Below, in pieces: positions 23,676 through 31,036 of a stretch of DNA of 39,023 nt (its first letter is position 1; each line of letters starts with the position of its first letter). The DNA comes from Rhodobacter sp. SGA-6-6 (GTDB lineage Bacteria; Pseudomonadota; Alphaproteobacteria; Rhodobacterales; Rhodobacteraceae). A program made the translations under genes and the position numbers. Location of the stretch: positions 1 to 39,023 of the forward strand of contig NZ_JAAKGP010000019.1 of assembly GCF_011043545.1 (NCBI RefSeq), in the 5' to 3' direction. Below the pieces are notes generated by a model. It saw only the letters and a list, made by a program, of their open reading frames with translations. It had not been told where the DNA came from and did no database searches.

Positions 23676-24977
23676 ATGGCGATCACCGCATTGACCGGCA
23701 CCCGGCTGCGCGAGCGGCGGCTGGCGCTCGGCCTCCGGCAGGCGGATCTGTCGCGGCAGGCGGGGATTTCGCCCTCCTACCTCAACCTGATCGAGCACAA
23801 CCGGCGCAAGGTGACGCCCGAGGTGCTGGCCCGTCTCGCCGCCGCCCTCGGGCTGGAGGCCGAGGCGCTGGCGGGCGGCGCCGGGCAGACCCTGGCCGAG
23901 GACCTGCGCGCCGCCGCAGCCGGCCTGCCGGGCGCGGCGGCGGAGTTGGACCGGCTGGAGGAATTCGCCGGCCGCTATCCCGGCTGGGCGGCGGTGACGG
24001 CAGGCCTGCAGGCCCGGGCCGGGCAGCTGGAACGCGCGGTCGAGGCGCTGAACGACCGGATGACCCACGACCCGCATCTCTCGGCCGCGCTGCACGAGTT
24101 GCTGTCGGCGCTGACCTCGGTGCGGGCGACGGCGGAAATCCTGGCCGAGACCGGCGATCTGGACCCCGGGCTTCAGGCCCGCTTCCACCGCAACCTGCAT
24201 CTCGACAGCGAGCGGCTGGCGGGCGGGGCCGAGGCGCTGGTGGCCTATCTCGACGGCACCGGCGGCACCGGGGCGGCGCGCGAGCAGGGCCTCGCCGCGC
24301 CGCAGGAGGAGGTGGAGGACTGGCTGGCGGCGCAGGGCTGGCATCTGGCGGCGCTGGAAACCGGCGATCCGGCGGGGCTGGCGGCGCTGGAGGAAGGGGT
24401 GGCGGGGCTGGCCTCCTCCGCCGCGCGGGAGCTGGCGCGGGCGCATCTGGCGCGGGCGGCCGAGGATGCAAGGGCGCTGCCGCTGGCGCCCTTCGCGGCG
24501 GCGCTGAAGGAGGGGGCGGACCCGGCGCGGCTGGCGGCGGGGTTCGGCACCGACGTGATCCGGGCGATGCGGCGGATGGCGCTGCTGCCGGGGGCGGAGG
24601 CTGGCTTCGTGTCCTGCGATGCCTCGGGCACCTTGACCTTCCGCAAGCCCGCCCCCGGCTTCCCCTTGCCGCGCTTCGGCGCGGCCTGCCCGCTCTGGCC
24701 GCTCTATGCCGCGCTCGGCCGGCCGATGCAGCCGGTCAGGGCGCAGGTGCAGACGCCGGGGCCCTCGGGCGCGCGCTTCGTGGCGCTGGCCTTCTGCCAG
24801 CCGCGGCTGTCCGGCGGCTTCGCCGGGCCGGAACTGCGCGAGGCGGCGATGCTGATCCTGCCCGACCCGGGGCCGGCGCAGCCGGGGGTGCTGGGGATCG
24901 GCTCCACCTGCCGCATCTGCCCGCGCCCGGACTGCCCGGCGCGGCGGGAGCCGACGATCACACGGGAAGGGGTGTAG
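23676..24977 (+). CDS. XRE/ScfR-type regulator (short-chain fatty acyl) with DHp-like segment
   Basis: This 433-residue protein has an N-terminal XRE helix-turn-helix (about 7-62: LRERRLALGLRQADLSRQAGISPSYLNLIEHNRRKVTPEVL) and a C-terminal domain ending in the Cys-rich STCRICPRPDCPAR, typical of ScfR/RamB/PrpR-like regulators of acetate and short-chain acyl metabolism. Between them, LHELLSALTSVRATAEIL around His140-Glu141 closely resembles the H-box of histidine kinases, although no ATP-binding domain follows. It precedes a stand-alone receiver and a symporter-kinase gene, so it may be a phosphotransfer partner. ATG 23676 has GGAGGG upstream and a palindromic operator. Confidence 0.85.
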   Translation: MAITALTGTRLRERRLALGLRQADLSRQAGISPSYLNLIEHNRRKVTPEVLARLAAALGLEAEALAGGAGQTLAEDLRAAAAGLPGAAAELDRLEEFAGRYPGWAAVTAGLQARAGQLERAVEALNDRMTHDPHLSAALHELLSALTSVRATAEILAETGDLDPGLQARFHRNLHLDSERLAGGAEALVAYLDGTGGTGAAREQGLAAPQEEVEDWLAAQGWHLAALETGDPAGLAALEEGVAGLASSAARELARAHLARAAEDARALPLAPFAAALKEGADPARLAAGFGTDVIRAMRRMALLPGAEAGFVSCDASGTLTFRKPAPGFPLPRFGAACPLWPLYAALGRPMQPVRAQVQTPGPSGARFVALAFCQPRLSGGFAGPELREAAMLILPDPGPAQPGVLGIGSTCRICPRPDCPARREPTITREGV

Positions 24978-24993
24978 GGTGGCGCGGTGGCCA

Positions 24994-25285
24994 TGGCGAA
25001 GGCCATCGCCTTCGCCACAGCGCACCGTTTCAACCGGACCGGCCGGGCCTCAATGGCCCGGCCAGCGCCCGCCCCGCCCTCGGCGGGCGCTTCTCGCCCG
25101 CCGGGTCGGGCGCTGGCCTCTCGGGGGCTGGGACTGCCACCGTCTCCGTTTGACATACTGCGCACGGGCGGGGCGAGGCAGTGCCTCGCCTGTTCCCGCC
25201 CGCGGATACGGAGGAGCGGCGGGGGTGAACCCCGCCCTACGGGGGATGCGCCGGGCTGTTCCCGTAGGGCGGGGTCCACTCCGCC
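24994..25285 (+). repeat. Large modular palindromic element, copy B
   Basis: The modules run 1-2-3-4-5: module 1 24994-25017, module 2 25041-25063, module 3 25060-25118 (outer arms GGCCAGCGCCCG/CGGGCGCTGGCC, inner GGCGGGCG-CTTCT-CGCCCGCC), module 4 25172-25190 (GGCGAGGCAGTGCCTCGCC), module 5 25218-25285. It begins 17 nt after the ScfR-type stop and ends 100 nt before the receiver gene. No gene is seen in 24978-25384; the receiver promoter must lie in 25286-25384. Confidence 0.9.
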
Positions 25286-25384
25286 ATGCCCCCTGTCGCA
25301 TCGCGGTTTTGACAGCGGCGGCGGATCGTCGGATAGTGCGGCGCAAGCGGCCCGGGCAACGGGCCGGGGAGGGACCGGCACGGG

Positions 25385-25768
25385 ATGGGCAAGCAGGTGC
25401 TTCTCATCGAGGATGAGGAGAACATCGCCGAGGCGATCCGCTTCATCCTGTCGCGCGACGGCTGGCAGGTCGCCCATCTGGCCGAGGGCCGCGGCGCCGC
25501 CCTGAAGGCGGCCGAGCTGATGCCGGATGTGGTGATCCTCGACCACATGCTGCCCGGGGCCTCGGGCCTCGACATCCTGGCCGAGCTGCGCGCCCGGCCC
25601 GCCACCGCGCATCTGCCGGTGCTGATGCTGACCGCCAAGGGCCAGCCGCGCGACCGCGAGGCGGCCGAGCGGGCGGGGGCCGACCGCTTCCTTGCCAAGC
25701 CCTTCGCCAATGCCGACATCCTGGCCGAGGTCCGCGCCCTGGCGGCGGGCGAGGCGGGCGCGGCATGA
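25385..25768 (+). CDS. Stand-alone response-regulator receiver
   Basis: This 127-residue single-domain receiver has no output domain. Key residues are present: Asp10 (with Glu9/Glu11) acidic pocket, phospho-acceptor Asp53 (VVILDHMLPG), Thr83 (LMLTAKG) and Lys105 (LAKPF). It would be phosphorylated by the symporter-kinase encoded two genes downstream and might relay phosphate to another protein. The stop overlaps the next ATG by 4 nt. Confidence 0.93.
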   Translation: MGKQVLLIEDEENIAEAIRFILSRDGWQVAHLAEGRGAALKAAELMPDVVILDHMLPGASGLDILAELRARPATAHLPVLMLTAKGQPRDREAAERAGADRFLAKPFANADILAEVRALAAGEAGAA

Positions 25769-26025
25769 GACGTCCGCGCCGTCCGATGTTCCTGGGCCGC
25801 ATCCCCTATCGCCGCCGGCGGTTGCGCGATGCCGCGCGGCTGCTGCCGGTGTTCGGCGCCTTCCTCTTCATCCTGCCGGCGCTGTGGTCGCCGCCGGGGC
25901 AGGGGCAGCGGCTGCTGTCCGGCGACGTGGTCTATTTCTTCATCGCCTGGGCGATCCTGGTGCTGGTCGCCGCCGCCTTCGCCCCCGGCCTGTCGGCCGC
26001 CGAGGACGAGGAAGAGGACGACTAG
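25765..26025 (+). CDS. Small two-helix membrane protein
   Basis: This 86-residue protein has a strongly basic N-terminus, two hydrophobic helices (about 25-42 and 53-75) and an acidic tail (EDEEEDD). I do not recognise a family. Position and topology recall the small DUF485/DUF4212 partners of SSS transporters (YjcH beside ActP). It is coupled to the receiver gene by ATGA and lies 3 nt before the symporter-kinase start, so a partner role for that protein is inferred. Confidence 0.75.
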   Translation: MRRPRRPMFLGRIPYRRRRLRDAARLLPVFGAFLFILPALWSPPGQGQRLLSGDVVYFFIAWAILVLVAAAFAPGLSAAEDEEEDD

Positions 26026-26028
26026 GCG

Positions 26029-28719
26029 ATGCCCTTCAACCTTCTGGTGCTGGCCTGCCTGGCCTATGTGATCTTCCTCTTCTCGGTCGCCTTCCTGGTC
26101 GAGCGGCGGGCGGGGCAGGGGCAGCTCGGCTGGCTGCGCTCGCCGCTGGTCTACACCCTGTCGCTGTCGATCTACTGCACCGCCTGGACCTTCTACGGCG
26201 CCGTCGGCTATGCCGCGCGGTCGGGGCTGGAGTTCCTGACCATCTACCTCGGCCCGACGCTGGTCTTCATCGGCTGGTGGTGGCTCCTGCGCAAGCTGGT
26301 CCGGATCGGCCGGCGGCACCGCGTCACCTCCATCGCCGACCTGATCTCCTCGCGCTTCGGCAAGTCGAACAGCCTCGGCGTGGTGGCGACGCTGATGGCG
26401 GTGGTGGCGGCCACGCCCTACATCGCGCTGCAGCTGCAATCGGTGGTGCTGTCCTTCGGCGTCTTCGCCAGCGCCACGCCGGACGGTTTCACCCCGCCCG
26501 ACGCGGCGCAGACGGCGATCTGGGTGGCGGCGGGGCTGGCGCTGTTCACCGTGATCTTCGGCACCCGCAACCTGGACGCCAAGGAGCAGCACCACGGCAT
26601 CGTCACCGCCATCGCGGTCGAGGCGGTGGTGAAGCTGGTGGCGCTGGTGGCGGTGGGGATCTTCGTGGTCTGGGGCCTGGCCGGCGGCATCGGCCCGATG
26701 CTGGAACGGATCGACGCCTCGCCGCTGGCGGGCTGGACCCTGCAGCCGGGGCGCTGGACCGGCCTGCTGTTCCTGTCCGGCGCCGCGGTGATCTGCCTGC
26801 CGCGGATGTTCCAGGTCATGGTGGTGGAGAACGCCGACGAGGGCCACCTCTCGCGCGCCAGCTGGGCCTTCCCGGCCTATATGCTGGCGATGAGCCTCTT
26901 CATCGTCCCCATCGCGGTGATGGGGCTGGAGCGGCTGCCCGCGGACGCCAACCCCGACATGTTCGTGCTGACCCTGCCCCTGTCCGAAGGGCAGGGGGCG
27001 CTGGCGATGCTGGCCTTCCTGGGCGGGTTTTCCAGCGCCACCTCGATGGTGATCGTCGAGGCCATCGCCCTGGCCACCATGGTGTCGAACCACATCGTCA
27101 TGCCGGCCTGGCTGCGGCTGCGCCCGGCGGCGGCGATGGCGGGCGACCTGCGCGGGCTGGTGCTGAACGCGCGCCGCATCTCCATCGCCGCGGTGATGGC
27201 GATGGGATACGGCTACCATTCGCTCTCCGGCGGCTCGGCCGCGCTGGCGGCGATCGGGCTGATCGCCTTCGTCGGCGTGGCGCAGTTCCTGCCGGCGATG
27301 ATCGGCGGCATCTTCTGGCGCGGCGCCACCCGCTCGGGCGCCATGGCCGGGCTGCTGACCGGCTTCTTCACCTGGGCCTATGCGCTGTTCCTGCCCTCCT
27401 TCGGCCCCGACGCCATGCTGCCCGCCTCGCTGCTGGCCGAAGGCCCCGCCGGCATCGGCTGGCTGCGGCCGCAGGCGCTGTTCGGGGTCGAGGGCATGGA
27501 CCCGCTGATCCATGCCCTGTTCTGGTCCTTGATGCTGAACGGCACGGCCTTCTTCGTCGTCTCCGTCCTCACCTTCCCCGGCCCGGTGGAGCGCCTGCAG
27601 GGCGCCGCCTTCGTCAATGTCTTCGGCGACCAGCCCGGCAGCCCCCGCCGCTGGAGCGAGGGCGAGGCCGAGCCGGAGCAGCTGCTGGTGATGGCGCAGC
27701 GCCTGTTGGGCGAGGATGCCGCGCAGGCGCTGTTCGAGACCGCGGCCCGGGCGCAGGGCAAGACCGAGACCCTGCTGCCCGACCCGACGCCGGAGTTCCT
27801 GTCGGAACTGGAACAGCGGCTGTCCGGCTCGGTCGGCGCGGCCACGGCCCATGCGATGGTCAGCCAGGTGGTCGGCTGGGCCACCGTCTCGGTCGAGGAC
27901 CTGATGGCGGTGGCCTCGGAAAGCGCGCAGCGGATGGAATATTCCGCGCAGCTGGAGGCGCAGCGCGAGGAACTGGCCCGCACCGCCGGCGCGCTGCGCG
28001 AGGCCAACGAAAAGCTGACCCGGCTGTCGGTGCAGAAGGACGCCTTCCTCAGCCAGATCAGCCACGAGCTGCGCACGCCGATGACCTCGATCCGGGCGTT
28101 TTCGGAAATCCTGACCGAGGGCGACCTGCCGCCCGAGATGGTGGCCCGCAACGGCCGCATCATCCACGAGGAGACCAAGCGGCTGACCCGGCTGCTGGAC
28201 GATCTCCTGGACCTCAGCGTGCTGGAAAGCGGCAAGGTCTCGCTCTCTCTCGGCCTCGCCAACCTGCGCGAGATGATCGACCGGGCGATCCAGGCCGCCG
28301 AGCAGGTGAAACCCGAGCGCGGCTTCACCTTCCACCGCGACCTTGCCGCCGAGAACCTGTTCCTGCGCACCGATGCCGACCGGCTGACCCAGGTCTTCAT
28401 CAACCTGATCTCCAACGCCCGCAAATACTGCGACGCCGCCAGCCCGGAAATCCGCATCAACGTGCGGATTCGGGGCGGCCGGGTGGTGGTGGACGTGATC
28501 GACAACGGCCGCGGCATCCCCAAGGAGGCGCAGTCGACCATCTTCGAGAAGTTCACCCGCCTGCCGAACGAGGCCCGGGCCAAAGGTGCGGGCCTCGGCC
28601 TGGCGATCTGCCGCGAGATCGTGGCCAACCTCGGCGGCTCCATCGCCTATCTGCCGGGGCAGGGCGGCGCGGCCTTCCGCGTGATTCTGCCCCTGCGGCT
28701 GGAGCGGAAGGCGGCCTGA
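26029..28719 (+). CDS. Sodium/solute symporter-histidine kinase fusion (CbrA/CrbS-like)
   Basis: This 896-residue membrane sensor has an SSS-type transporter domain with about 13 helices (residues 1 to about 510: YTLSLSIYCTAWTFYGAVG, GGFSSATSMVIVEAIALATMVSNH), a linker, a coiled coil (about 635-670), a DHp domain with QISHELRTPM (His679), and a HATPase domain with NLISNARKY, DNGRGIP and GAGLGLAIC. It matches CrbS/CbrA-class sensors that couple solute (acetate, histidine) transport or sensing to phosphorylation. The linker lacks an obvious PAS or STAC consensus. It is last in an operon with a receiver and a small membrane protein. Confidence 0.93.
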   Translation: MPFNLLVLACLAYVIFLFSVAFLVERRAGQGQLGWLRSPLVYTLSLSIYCTAWTFYGAVGYAARSGLEFLTIYLGPTLVFIGWWWLLRKLVRIGRRHRVTSIADLISSRFGKSNSLGVVATLMAVVAATPYIALQLQSVVLSFGVFASATPDGFTPPDAAQTAIWVAAGLALFTVIFGTRNLDAKEQHHGIVTAIAVEAVVKLVALVAVGIFVVWGLAGGIGPMLERIDASPLAGWTLQPGRWTGLLFLSGAAVICLPRMFQVMVVENADEGHLSRASWAFPAYMLAMSLFIVPIAVMGLERLPADANPDMFVLTLPLSEGQGALAMLAFLGGFSSATSMVIVEAIALATMVSNHIVMPAWLRLRPAAAMAGDLRGLVLNARRISIAAVMAMGYGYHSLSGGSAALAAIGLIAFVGVAQFLPAMIGGIFWRGATRSGAMAGLLTGFFTWAYALFLPSFGPDAMLPASLLAEGPAGIGWLRPQALFGVEGMDPLIHALFWSLMLNGTAFFVVSVLTFPGPVERLQGAAFVNVFGDQPGSPRRWSEGEAEPEQLLVMAQRLLGEDAAQALFETAARAQGKTETLLPDPTPEFLSELEQRLSGSVGAATAHAMVSQVVGWATVSVEDLMAVASESAQRMEYSAQLEAQREELARTAGALREANEKLTRLSVQKDAFLSQISHELRTPMTSIRAFSEILTEGDLPPEMVARNGRIIHEETKRLTRLLDDLLDLSVLESGKVSLSLGLANLREMIDRAIQAAEQVKPERGFTFHRDLAAENLFLRTDADRLTQVFINLISNARKYCDAASPEIRINVRIRGGRVVVDVIDNGRGIPKEAQSTIFEKFTRLPNEARAKGAGLGLAICREIVANLGGSIAYLPGQGGAAFRVILPLRLERKAA

Positions 28720-28775
28720 CCGCGGTTAACCCTTCGGCAAGGCGCGGCGGGCTAGGCTGCGGCCGAGGATCAGCC

Positions 28776-29732
28776 ATGGGTCGGCAGCGCATGAACGACA
28801 TCATCCGGCGCAAGATGGCGCGCGCCGTCCCCGCGGGGGGCGAGGGGGGGCCGGGGGCCGACCACGGCTGGCGGCTGGCCTTCGCCCGCGCGGCGCGCGA
28901 CTGCACCGGGCTCTTGGTCGAGGTGGCGGCGATGCGGCTGCACCGACGTTCCTTGGCCGAACTGCTGGAACTGCCGCCCGACCGGGGGCTGCTGGCGTTG
29001 CTGGACGGGCCGCAGGGCGGGCTCGGCCTTCTGGCGATGTCGCCCGAGGTGATGTCGGCGCTGATCGAGCGGCAGACGACGGGCCGGGTCTCGGCCAGCC
29101 CGCCCTTGCCGCGCCGCCCGACCCGCACCGATGCCGCCATGGTGGCCGGCACCATCGACCGGGCGCTGGAGGAACTGGATGCGCTGCTGGCCGAGGAGGC
29201 CGATCTGGTCTGGGCCGGCGGCTTCCGCTACGCCTCCTTCCTGGAGGACCCGCGGCCCTTGGGGCTGCTGCTGGAGGACCAGCCCTACCGGGTGCTGACC
29301 GCCGAACTGGCGCTGGAGGGCGGGGTGCGGCAGGGCGGGCTGATCCTCGCCCTGCCGGCCGAGGGCAGGGGCCTTTCCCCGCCGCTGCCCCGCCCGCTGG
29401 AGCAGGAGCCCGCCGCCCCCGGCTTCCCCGCCGCGCTGGCCGAGGCGGTGATGGGCGCGGGCTGCGTCTTGCAGGCGGTGATCGGCCGGGTGGTGCTGCC
29501 GCTGCATCAGGTGCTGGCCTTGCAGCCGGACCAGCTCTTGCCGCTGCCGGAGGCATCGCTGGACCGGATCGCGCTGGAATCGCTGGACGGCCGGCGGCTG
29601 GTGCGGGCGCGGCTCGGCCAGAACAAGGGAATGCGGGCGCTGCGGCTGGCGCCGGAGGCAACCCCGGCGGTCGCGCCGGCGGAGGCCGGTGTGCCGATGG
29701 CCCCCGGCGACGGGCTGCTGGCGGCGGGATGA
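28776..29732 (+). CDS. FliM/FliN C-terminal (SpoA) domain protein
   Basis: This 318-residue protein has a C-terminal SpoA domain (about 230-295: GRVVLPLHQVLALQPDQLLPLPEASLDRIALESLDGRRLVRARLGQNKGMRAL) as in flagellar C-ring FliM/FliN or type III secretion SctQ proteins. The N-terminal ~200 residues (DIIRRKMARA..., LLDGPQGGLGLLAMSPEVMSALIERQTTGRVS) fit a FliM-like middle domain but lack a clear CheY-binding N-terminus. No other flagellar or T3SS genes are present. GAGGA lies 7 nt before ATG 28776; ATG 28791 is possible. It could be an accessory motor protein. Confidence 0.8.
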   Translation: MGRQRMNDIIRRKMARAVPAGGEGGPGADHGWRLAFARAARDCTGLLVEVAAMRLHRRSLAELLELPPDRGLLALLDGPQGGLGLLAMSPEVMSALIERQTTGRVSASPPLPRRPTRTDAAMVAGTIDRALEELDALLAEEADLVWAGGFRYASFLEDPRPLGLLLEDQPYRVLTAELALEGGVRQGGLILALPAEGRGLSPPLPRPLEQEPAAPGFPAALAEAVMGAGCVLQAVIGRVVLPLHQVLALQPDQLLPLPEASLDRIALESLDGRRLVRARLGQNKGMRALRLAPEATPAVAPAEAGVPMAPGDGLLAAG

Positions 29733-29733
29733 A

Positions 29734-29782
29734 CGAGTTTTCGCCGAAAACTCGTATCTTGCGGATTTTCGACGAAAATCCG
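29734..29782. repeat. Paired 21-bp palindromes (TTTTCGnCGAAAA family), second 49-bp copy
   Basis: 29734-29754 (CGAGTTTTCG-C-CGAAAACTCG) and 29762-29782 (CGGATTTTCG-A-CGAAAATCCG) are perfect palindromes 7 nt apart. The layout and total length equal those of the element at 14804-14852, but the arms differ with compensating changes. It lies between convergent genes, where it could terminate both. Confidence 0.85.
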
Positions 29783-29787
29783 GGGGG

Positions 29788-30216
29788 TCAGCCCTTTCCC
29801 GCCAGCGCCTCGATCTGCGGCCGCAGGTGTTCCAGGTTGTAGCCGAAGCGGGCCGGGATGCCGATCAACTCCTCCGCCGGGCGTTGGCCCGCCTGCGCCA
29901 GCGCCCAGACGATGGAGCAGCGGTTGCCGCTGGCGCAATAGGCGAAGACCGGGCCGGGCGACTCCGCCATCGCCGCCGCCTGCGCCTGCACGTTCTGCAT
30001 CGTCAGCGCGCCGCCGATCACCGGATTGGCGACGAAGCGCAGGCCGAGCGCCTCGGCCGCCGCCCGCATCGCCGGGGTGTGCAACTCGGCCGGGATCTCG
30101 CCGTCGGGGCGGTTGTCGATCACGGTGGCGAAGCCCGCCGCCTTCACGGCGGCCAGGTCCTCGACCGCGATCTGGGGCGAGACGGCGTAGTCGGGCGTCA
30201 ACCGGCGGATGTCCAT
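29788..30216 (-). CDS. TIGR01244/DUF442 family protein (phosphatase/sulfurtransferase-like)
   Basis: This 142-residue protein with a cysteine-phosphatase-like fold belongs to the family of BLH N-terminal domains (TIGR01244). It has the catalytic loop YCASGNRCS (Cys-x4-Arg type) and upstream segments DIRRLTPDYAVSPQI and DNRPDGE. Related domains sit in sulfide-responsive BigR operons, but no BigR, rhodanese or sulfite-exporter gene is nearby. ATG 30216 gives the normal length. It diverges from a DksA-like gene, with an FNR-type box between them. Confidence 0.85.
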   Translation of the reverse strand: MDIRRLTPDYAVSPQIAVEDLAAVKAAGFATVIDNRPDGEIPAELHTPAMRAAAEALGLRFVANPVIGGALTMQNVQAQAAAMAESPGPVFAYCASGNRCSIVWALAQAGQRPAEELIGIPARFGYNLEHLRPQIEALAGKG

Positions 30217-30291
30217 GGGCTCGGGTCCTGTTGCTTGGTCGCGCCGACCATACTGCTTGGCCCGGCCCGGCGGAAGACCCGCGGCGCAGGC

Positions 30292-30305
30292 TTGACCTGC
30301 GTCAA
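30292..30305. promoter_or_regulatory. FNR/FnrL-type binding site
   Basis: TTGACCTGCGTCAA is a perfect TTGAC-N4-GTCAA palindrome, a close variant of the FNR consensus TTGAT-N4-ATCAA and similar to FnrL sites of Rhodobacter. It is centred at 30298.5, about 42 nt upstream of the start point predicted from the -10 at 30329, the class II activator position. Confidence 0.75.
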
Positions 30306-30328
30306 GGCGGCCGGGCGGGCGGCCGTGC

Positions 30329-30334
30329 CATGAT
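30329..30334 (+). promoter_or_regulatory. -10 element of the DksA-like gene promoter
   Basis: CATGAT (TATAAT-like) lies 30 nt upstream of the ATG at 30364. With a start point near 30341, the FNR-type box sits at about -42, as in class II FNR promoters, where the activator replaces the -35 element. Confidence 0.5.
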
Positions 30335-30363
30335 GACTCGAACGGGACGAGAGGATTCTGCCG

Positions 30364-30717
30364 ATGACTGCCATGCCGAAGGTGCCGGTTGCGCAACGCA
30401 AGGCGGCGATGGAAGCGCGCCTTGCCGATCTGAAGGCGCGGCTGGAGGCCATCGAGGCCGAGCTTGATTCGCATGACGAACAGGACTGGGAAGAGCTGGC
30501 GATCGAGCGCGAGGGCGACGAGGTGCTGGAGGCGACGGGCCTCTCGGGCCTGGCCGAGATCCGCATGATCGAGGCGGCGCTGGCGCGGATCGGGGCGGGC
30601 GACTACGGCGCCTGCGCCCGCTGCGGCGACGACATCGCCGAGGCGCGGCTGGACGTCCTGCCCTGGACGCCGTTCTGCCCGGCCTGCGCCGGCGCGGGCG
30701 CGCGGCAGGGCCGCTGA
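30364..30717 (+). CDS. DksA/TraR-family zinc-finger protein
   Basis: This 117-residue protein has an N-terminal coiled coil (about 10-75) and a C-terminal C4 zinc finger (Cys84, Cys87, Cys105, Cys108: C-x2-C-x17-C-x2-C). DksA/TraR proteins enter the RNA polymerase secondary channel and tune transcription. The coil tip carries DSHDEQDWEEL rather than DxxDxA, so the effect may differ from DksA itself. It is preceded by an FNR-type box and -10 element, suggesting induction at low oxygen, and followed after 22 nt by a small gene. Confidence 0.88.
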   Translation: MTAMPKVPVAQRKAAMEARLADLKARLEAIEAELDSHDEQDWEELAIEREGDEVLEATGLSGLAEIRMIEAALARIGAGDYGACARCGDDIAEARLDVLPWTPFCPACAGAGARQGR

Positions 30718-30739
30718 GACCAACGAAAGGAGGCCGGAG

Positions 30740-30934
30740 ATGACGAGGACGACCGAACGGACGAAGGCCGAACAGGGGACCGCGACGGGGCGCGAGTCGC
30801 CGCAGCAGCAGGTGGCGCTGTCGATGCTGCTGGCCGAGATGACCGCGCTTTCGGCGATGATCCCGGGCCTGAAGCATCCGCCGCTGCGCAGCGAGGCCGA
30901 GGTCGAGGCCGATTTCGACAACATGCCGGTCTGA
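30740..30934 (+). CDS. Small hypothetical protein
   Basis: This 64-residue soluble protein has a disordered Thr/Glu-rich N-terminus and a short helix (VALSMLLAEMTALSAMIPGL) with an acidic tail. I do not recognise the family. AAAGGAGG is well placed before ATG 30740, and it lies 22 nt behind the DksA-like gene, so the two are probably co-transcribed under the FNR-type promoter. Confidence 0.65.
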   Translation: MTRTTERTKAEQGTATGRESPQQQVALSMLLAEMTALSAMIPGLKHPPLRSEAEVEADFDNMPV

Positions 30935-30954
30935 CCGAAAGCCGCCGGATGCTT

Positions 30955-30973
30955 GCCAAGCCCGGTGCTTGGC
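30955..30973 (+). terminator. Weak terminator-like hairpin
   Basis: GCCAAGC (30955-30961) pairs with GCTTGGC (30967-30973) across a 5-nt loop, followed by CCTTTAC. It lies 20 nt after the small gene. The T-run is short, so termination would be partial. Confidence 0.35.
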
Positions 30974-31036
30974 CCTTTACTGGCGGCAGGGAGAAGCGGC
31001 GGCCGGACCGGATCGGCCCCGCCCGCAGGGGCACGC

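Noticed and set aside
30216-30305. FNR-type box acting on the leftward TIGR01244 gene
   Set aside because: The best minus-strand -10 (TATGGT, 30253-30248) puts the box near -57, which fits neither class I nor class II spacing well; control in that direction is possible but unsupported.
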